Shown here: positions 32,726 to 37,082 of the stretch, piece by piece | Numbering within the stretch: position 1 is the first letter of the stretch | How the letters are laid out: every line of letters starts with the position of its first letter | Origin: Phenylobacterium sp. | Lineage (GTDB): Bacteria; Pseudomonadota; Alphaproteobacteria; Caulobacterales; Caulobacteraceae | Direction: 5' to 3' | NCBI RefSeq assembly: GCF_030697925.1 | Contig: NZ_JAUYOJ010000106.1 | Location: 1-37,082, forward strand | DNA length: 37,082 nucleotides | Program-made: the position numbers and the translations under genes | The notes under the pieces: model-generated | Database searches by the model: none | Told to the model about the DNA's origin: nothing | The model's input: the letters and a program-made list of their open reading frames with translations, nothing else

Positions 32726-33685
32726 ATGCTCAAGACGTTCCTGCTTGCTGCCTCCGTGTTTGCGCTCGCTGCCGGGCCGATCTCCGCCCAAACCCGCGCT
32801 GCGGCCCCACCGCACGCATCCGCGGCCGCGCGGGGCGTCGCGAAGTTCCAGATCGGCCGCTTCCAGCTCTTCGCTCTGAGCGACGGTACGCTGCCGCTCG
32901 ACGTCGATCCGCTGCTCAAAGGCGCGCCGAAGGCGGAAATCGACGCCCTTCTGGATCGCGAGTTCCAGGGACGCACCGTGGAGACTTCCATCAATGCCTA
33001 TCTTGTCGACACGGGCGACCGGCAGATCCTGGTCGACGCTGGCGCCGGCGATCTCTTCGGCGCCTTTGGCGGCAAGCTGATGCAGAGCTTGGCGGCGGCG
33101 GGCTACAGCGCCGGGGACGTGGACGACATACTGGTCACCCACATCCATACGGACCATTCCGGCGGCCTGACCCGGGGTGGGCGCATCGCGTATCCAAACG
33201 CCACCGTCCATGCGGGGGCGGCCGACGAGGCGTTTTTCCTGGATGGCGCCCGGGACCACGGGCATGCGGCGGAGGCGCGCCACATCGAAGAGGCGATGAA
33301 GACGGTGGAGCCCTATCGCCGGGTGGGCCGGCTCGCCACGTTCCGGGGCGCCACGCAACTGTTCCCCGGCGTCAGCGCCCGGCCGGCCCCCGGCCATACC
33401 CCTGGCCATGCGGTCTATCGCATCGAGAGCGAGGGCCAGAGCCTGGAGTTCTGGGGCGACCTGATCCACGTCGGCGCCGTGCAGATGCCGCGTCCTGAGA
33501 TCACCATTGCCTTCGACGTCGACCAGGACGCCGCGCGAGCCGAACGTGCCCGGCTGTTCTCGGCGGCCGGCCGCGATCGGACCCTGGTCGCCGCCGCCCA
33601 CCTGAACTTCCCGGGCGTCGGCCGGGTGCGGCCGGAAGGCCAGGGCTATGTTTGGGTTCCGGCGCCGCACCGCTACCACGACTGA
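32726..33685 (+). CDS. Exported metallo-beta-lactamase-fold hydrolase
   Basis: A 319-residue MBL-fold enzyme with a signal peptide (about 1-22, ending PISAQ). The zinc motif is THIHTDHSGG (His139, His141, Asp143, His144). The third histidine is in PGHTPGHAVY and the bridging aspartate in GDLIHVG. The pattern fits lactonases and similar hydrolases, including quorum-quenching AHL lactonases, as well as other ester-splitting members. The substrate is not decided. AGGGG lies 8 nt before the ATG. It stands 276 bp after the flavoprotein and converges with a LysR gene across 60 bp, so it is probably a single-gene unit in the periplasm. Confidence 0.88.
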   Translation: MLKTFLLAASVFALAAGPISAQTRAAAPPHASAAARGVAKFQIGRFQLFALSDGTLPLDVDPLLKGAPKAEIDALLDREFQGRTVETSINAYLVDTGDRQILVDAGAGDLFGAFGGKLMQSLAAAGYSAGDVDDILVTHIHTDHSGGLTRGGRIAYPNATVHAGAADEAFFLDGARDHGHAAEARHIEEAMKTVEPYRRVGRLATFRGATQLFPGVSARPAPGHTPGHAVYRIESEGQSLEFWGDLIHVGAVQMPRPEITIAFDVDQDAARAERARLFSAAGRDRTLVAAAHLNFPGVGRVRPEGQGYVWVPAPHRYHD

Positions 33686-33745
33686 ACTGCCCGACCCTAT
33701 CTGCGGACGGCCGGGCGCTTCTGCGCCTCGGGGGGGCGGCCGTCG

Positions 33746-34663
33746 CTATGCGCCCGGGATGGCCCGAAGGTCGATCCGCGGGACCAGGAAGTCCAGGAGC
33801 GCCTTCACCTTCGGCGGCTGCACCCGGGCCCCAGGCCGGACGGCGTAGAGGCTGGGAGCAGGACCCTGCCAATCGGGCAGCACCCGCACCAGCCGGCCCG
33901 CCTGGACCTCGGCCGCCACACGCACGTGGTTGGCCAGCATCAGTCCCTCGCCGGCGAGCAGGAAGGGGTGTAGTCCCTCCGGGTCGGAGGCCACCGCCAC
34001 CGGGCGAACGGGGAAGTGGCCTCGCTCATCACCCCGGGAGAGCGGCCAAGCCACCGTCGGGCGATTGAAGTAGAACTGGGTGAACAGCCCGGCGTGTGCC
34101 GCCAGTTCGTCCGGATGCTGCGGCTCTCCCGCCTGCTCAAGGTACCTCGGCGCCGCATAGAGGCCCATCGGCAACGCGCCCATCCTGCGGGCGGCGAGCG
34201 AGGAGTCCGGCAGGTCCCCCTCCTGTAGCCGGAAGGCGATGTCGATCTCCTTGGCCATCAGGTCCACGACCTCGTGCCCGAGCAGCAACTGCGGTTGTAC
34301 GTCGGGATAGAAGCGACGGAACTCGACGAGCGCCGGCGCGAGGATCCGGATGCCCAGCCAATGCGGCGCGGTGATCCGCAGCCAGCCGCGCGGATGCTGC
34401 TGGAGTTCGCCGACCGCGTGCTCGGCGTCCTCCAGCTCCTTCACGAGCCCTTCGCAGTGGTGGAAGTAGACGGCGCCGGCCTCGGTGAGCTTCAGGCTCC
34501 GCGTCGTCCGGTTGAGGAGCTGCGCGCCCAGCCTGGCCTCAAGCTCCTGGACCTTACGGCTGATCCGGGTCTTCGGCGTTTTCAGCGCCCGGGCCGCGCT
34601 GGTGAAGCTGCCTTCCTGGACGACCTTCACGAAGGCGATCGTGTCGCTGAAGTCCCGCAGCAT
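33746..34663 (-). CDS. LysR-family transcriptional regulator
   Basis: A 305-residue LysR-type regulator of the usual length. The HTH is at about residues 4-62 (DTIAFVKVVQEGSFTSAARAL..., ISRKVQELEARLGAQLLNRTTRSLKLTEAG) and the effector domain follows from about 90. I start at the ATG at 34663, with a GGGGG run about 8-13 nt upstream, because it matches the family N-terminus; an open frame extends 24 codons further. It diverges from an exported alpha/beta hydrolase gene across 137 bp, the classic layout for a LysR protein and its target. No clear T-N11-A operator was fixed by eye. Confidence 0.9.
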   Translation of the reverse strand: MLRDFSDTIAFVKVVQEGSFTSAARALKTPKTRISRKVQELEARLGAQLLNRTTRSLKLTEAGAVYFHHCEGLVKELEDAEHAVGELQQHPRGWLRITAPHWLGIRILAPALVEFRRFYPDVQPQLLLGHEVVDLMAKEIDIAFRLQEGDLPDSSLAARRMGALPMGLYAAPRYLEQAGEPQHPDELAAHAGLFTQFYFNRPTVAWPLSRGDERGHFPVRPVAVASDPEGLHPFLLAGEGLMLANHVRVAAEVQAGRLVRVLPDWQGPAPSLYAVRPGARVQPPKVKALLDFLVPRIDLRAIPGA

Positions 34664-34800
34664 AGAGCTATCCCCCGCTACGCGCGATTGTATCTGTGCG
34701 CGGGACGGTGATGCCCGAATTTTCCGGATAATCAAGGCAAATAGCTCCGACTAGGCTTCGATTGTCCCGCGCAGGGGCGAACTCAATTCGGAGCTACACA

Positions 34801-35568
34801 ATGATCAAGTCCCTTGCCCTGGCCGCCACCGCGACCCTGGCCCTGACCGCCGCCGCCGCTGCGGCGCAGCCCGCGGCGGTCCGCAACGTCATCCTCGTCC
34901 ACGGAGCCTTCGCCGACGGCTCGGGCTGGCGCGGCGTCTATGACGAACTCACAGCCCGCGGCTACAAGGTCAGCGTTGTCCAGAACCCCCTGACGTCTTT
35001 CGCCGACGACGTTGCCGCCACCCGCCGGGCGCTGGCCCGCCAGGATGGCCCGGCCATCCTGGTCGGCCACTCCTACGGCGGCTCGGTAATCACCGAGGCG
35101 GGCGACGACCCGAAGGTGGCCGGCCTCGTGTACGTGGCCGCCTTCGCGCCCGACGTGGGCCAGTCGACGCTGGACCAATACGCCGAGGTCCCGCCGCCGC
35201 CCCACTTCCAGCCCGACGTCCAGTCCGATGGCTTCGCCTTCCTGAAGGCCGATCCGTTCAAGGCCGGGTTCGCCGCCGACACCCAGGACCCCGACGCGCG
35301 GTTCCTGCGGGATAGTCAGGGTCCGATCGCCATGAAAGCCCTGGAAGCCAAGGTCACCCGGGCGTCGTGGAAAACCAAGCCCTCCTGGTATGTGGTGGCC
35401 ACTGAGGACGGGGCCATCGACCCCAGGCTGCTGCGCAGCACCGCCCGCCGCATCGGCGCGACCACGACCGAGGTGAGCGGCAGTCACGTGGTCTTCTTCA
35501 CCCAGCCGAAGGCCGTCGCGGAAGTGATCGATCAGGCCGCTCAAGGCGCGCTCGGCGCCGCGCGCTGA
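34801..35568 (+). CDS. Exported alpha/beta fold hydrolase
   Basis: A 255-residue alpha/beta hydrolase with an Ala-rich signal peptide (about 1-23, ending AAAAQ). After it come VILVHGAFADGSGWRGVYDEL and the nucleophile Ser91 in LVGHSYGGSVI. The acid is probably in ATEDGAIDPRL and the base His in GSHVVFFTQP. Proteins of this look act as periplasmic esterases or detoxifying hydrolases. CGGAG lies 8 nt before the ATG at 34801; a TTG at 34762 would spoil the signal peptide. It diverges from the LysR gene and is followed after 46 bp by another exported hydrolase, with which it may form an operon. Confidence 0.9.
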   Translation: MIKSLALAATATLALTAAAAAAQPAAVRNVILVHGAFADGSGWRGVYDELTARGYKVSVVQNPLTSFADDVAATRRALARQDGPAILVGHSYGGSVITEAGDDPKVAGLVYVAAFAPDVGQSTLDQYAEVPPPPHFQPDVQSDGFAFLKADPFKAGFAADTQDPDARFLRDSQGPIAMKALEAKVTRASWKTKPSWYVVATEDGAIDPRLLRSTARRIGATTTEVSGSHVVFFTQPKAVAEVIDQAAQGALGAAR

Positions 35569-35614
35569 TCGGCGCAGCCCGCTCATTCCAATTCACCGCT
35601 TCAGGATCATTCCC

Positions 35615-36622
35615 ATGAAAACGTTTCCGATCGTCTCCGCCGCCGTCGTCGCGGCGTTGATCTCCCCCTCGTCGGTCGCCGCACAGGTGCTAGAACCGGG
35701 AGCCCAAGCTTTCGTCGACGCCGCCGCGAAGGCCCCGCCGCTCTACACCCTCCCGCACGCCCATGCCCGCCAGGTGCTGGCCACCGTGCAGGCCCAGCGG
35801 ATCCCCAGCGCCGCCACTGTGGTCCAGGACGCCGTCTGGCCTGTCGGCCCGACAGGCAAGGTCCGGGTCCGCATCGTCCGCCCGGAGGCGGCCAGGGGAA
35901 GGTTGCCCGTCATCCTCTACCTACACGGCGGAGGATGGGTGATGGGCGACCGCAACACCCACGACCACCTGATCCGCGAACTGTCCGCGGGCGCTGGCGC
36001 GGCCGTGGTGTTCGTCGACTACGACAATGCGCCCGAGGTGACCTATCCCGAGAACAACGAGCAGGCCTACGCTGCGCTGGAGTACGTCGCCCGGAACGCT
36101 CCGGCGCTGAACCTCGACCCGCGCCGCATCGCCGTGGCAGGCGACAGCGCCGGCGGCCACATGGCGGCCTTGCTGACGATGATGGCCAAGGCGCGCAAGG
36201 GGCCCGCCATCGTCCATCAGGTTCTGTTCTATCCCGTGACCGACGACATTTCGGACGACGACTCCTATCGCCGCTTCGGCGACGGTCCGTTCCTCACGAA
36301 GAAGGCCATGGAGTACTTTCTGGCGGCCAATTTCCCGGCGGCGCGCCGGGGCGAGGTGGCGGCCTTCCCCCTGCGGGCGCCTGTCGCGGCCCTGCGGAGC
36401 CTGCCCAGCGCCACAGTCATCGTCGCCGAGAACGACCTTCTGCGGGACGAGGGCGAAGCTTATGCACGCAAGCTGCTCCAGGCGGGCGTGCCGGTGACCT
36501 CGACCCGGTACAACGCGACGATCCATGACTTCGTCATGCTGAACGCGCTCGCCGAGACGCGCTCTGCCCGGGCCGCGATCGCCCAAGCCAGTACCGAGCT
36601 ACGGGCCGCCTTTGCGCGCTGA
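35615..36622 (+). CDS. Exported HSL-type alpha/beta hydrolase
   Basis: A 335-residue hydrolase of the hormone-sensitive-lipase type with a signal peptide (about 1-24, ending SSVAAQ). HGGGW is at 104-108, the nucleophile Ser178 in AGDSAGGHM, the acid probably in ENDLLRDEGEAYA and the base His in ATIHDFVML. YDNAPEVTYPENNEQAY replaces the commoner YRLAPEHPFP block, so it is a distant branch from the esterase at 26797. AGGA lies upstream of the ATG at 35615. It is probably periplasmic and cotranscribed with the hydrolase 46 bp before it. A terminator-like hairpin follows its stop codon. Confidence 0.9.
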   Translation: MKTFPIVSAAVVAALISPSSVAAQVLEPGAQAFVDAAAKAPPLYTLPHAHARQVLATVQAQRIPSAATVVQDAVWPVGPTGKVRVRIVRPEAARGRLPVILYLHGGGWVMGDRNTHDHLIRELSAGAGAAVVFVDYDNAPEVTYPENNEQAYAALEYVARNAPALNLDPRRIAVAGDSAGGHMAALLTMMAKARKGPAIVHQVLFYPVTDDISDDDSYRRFGDGPFLTKKAMEYFLAANFPAARRGEVAAFPLRAPVAALRSLPSATVIVAENDLLRDEGEAYARKLLQAGVPVTSTRYNATIHDFVMLNALAETRSARAAIAQASTELRAAFAR

Positions 36623-36627
36623 CCGGC

Positions 36628-36652
36628 CGGGCGGAGCCGCAAGCTCCGCCCG
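36628..36652 (+). terminator. Hairpin after the last hydrolase gene
   Basis: A perfect 10-bp stem, CGGGCGGAGC (36628-36637) with its complement (36643-36652), has a 5-nt loop and lies 5 nt past the stop codon. No T-run follows, but the position fits the end of the two-hydrolase operon. Confidence 0.55.
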
Positions 36653-36732
36653 TCCTCCGGCGTTCGAAGGACTGGCTGTGGCGCCCAGTCAGAGCGGTCT
36701 CTCCGCCACCAGTTGACGCGCTTCAGCGACAC

Positions 36733-37052
36733 GCAGTCATTTGAGAACTGGCGGCGTCCTTGAGCGACCGCGGGCCAGAGTGAACGTCGTCCGTCATGGC
36801 GGTTTGAGCGTCCGTTTGACGGCCTGAGCCCACCGGTCGCAACCGGCCGAGAGTGGCGTTCCTGCATGCGGACGTCTGGCCGAGTCCGCTCCCCGGCCAT
36901 AAGCCAAGGTCTCGAAAGGCCCCTTCTGAGACCGTAGGAGCGTCCTGTGTGGATGGCTCCCGCGTTGCAAGGCTCGATTTGAAGTTTTGGCGGCTGGGTC
37001 GGGTGCAGTCTTGTGTCCGGCCTGTTGATGCAGTCGTTTCGAGGACTGCTGG
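36733..37052. repeat. Short repeat pair with CAGTC/GACTG dyads
   Basis: The segment at 36733-36753 (GCAGTCATTTGAGAACTGGCG) and that at 37030-37052 (GCAGTCGTTTCGAGGACTGC...) align with one gap and few mismatches. Each can fold on itself. They could be copies of a small intergenic repeat. Confidence 0.3.
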
Positions 37053-37082
37053 CCCTGATGGTATCCGCAAGCTGGGTCCCAC

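Larger units (their letters stand above)
36623..37082. other. Gene-poor right edge of the window
   Basis: I support no gene here. A minus-strand frame at 36723-37082 runs off the window but shows no family resemblance and no coding-like composition. The stretch holds a terminator hairpin (36628-36652) and three small dyads built on GACTG/CAGTC (36670-36690, 36733-36750, 37030-37049). The last two share a longer similar segment and may be copies of a short repeat. Confidence 0.45.

Noticed and set aside
36723..37082. Minus-strand frame running off the right edge
   Set aside because: No coding-like composition or family resemblance; it reads through small hairpins.
1..37082. CRISPR array, tRNA, rRNA, insertion sequence or prophage
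   Set aside because: No regularly spaced long repeats, no cloverleaf-like or rRNA-like sequence and no transposase, integrase or phage-like protein were seen on reading both strands.

Overview
The window is GC-rich bacterial DNA with short intergenic gaps and purine-rich ribosome binding sites. It carries three large outer-membrane TonB-dependent receptors with 'VVTAQKR' or similar TonB boxes, twin CaiB/BaiF CoA-transferases, a spinster-like MFS carrier, many alpha/beta hydrolases and many TetR/LysR/IclR regulators. This mix fits a catabolically versatile alphaproteobacterium of the Caulobacterales or Sphingomonadales kind (Phenylobacterium, Caulobacter, Novosphingobium and relatives). The genus cannot be fixed from the sequence alone. 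I see no rRNA, tRNA, transposase, integrase, phage gene or CRISPR array.

Region 1 (about 0.4-11.9 kb) is a first catabolic block. A minus-strand pair (VOC protein, FMN reductase) diverges from a plus-strand operon of two class III CoA-transferases, whose genes overlap, and a TetR regulator that carries an extra N-terminal module. A second TetR gene converges on it tail to tail with overlapping ends. An amidohydrolase and an RdmC-like alpha/beta hydrolase follow on the plus strand. They run into a convergent minus-strand unit made of an MFS transporter and TonB receptor 1.

Region 2 (about 11.9-14.4 kb) is a quiet gap followed by an apparently exported RidA-like protein and a LysR regulator.

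Region 3 (about 14.4-30.6 kb) looks like one coordinated catabolic regulon. It holds an acyl-CoA synthetase with an overlapping HCCA-isomerase-like gene (minus strand), and divergent from these TonB receptor 2, an alpha/beta hydrolase, an aldehyde dehydrogenase and an IclR regulator. Then come a ThDP enzyme, a second aldehyde dehydrogenase and an HSL-type esterase, and finally TonB receptor 3. The same AT-rich palindrome (13-nt arms, 9-nt spacer) lies upstream of receptors 2 and 3. Single half-sites or related repeats lie upstream of the ThDP operon and the acyl-CoA synthetase. I infer that one regulator, perhaps the encoded IclR protein, controls uptake, ester cleavage, ThDP-dependent cleavage to an aldehyde, aldehyde oxidation and CoA activation of an unknown substrate.

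Region 4 (about 31-37 kb) holds smaller units: a divergent Rrf2 regulator / thioredoxin-reductase-like flavoprotein pair with a repeat-rich operator, an exported metallo-beta-lactamase-fold hydrolase, and a LysR regulator divergent from two exported alpha/beta hydrolases. The window ends in a gene-poor stretch with small hairpins.
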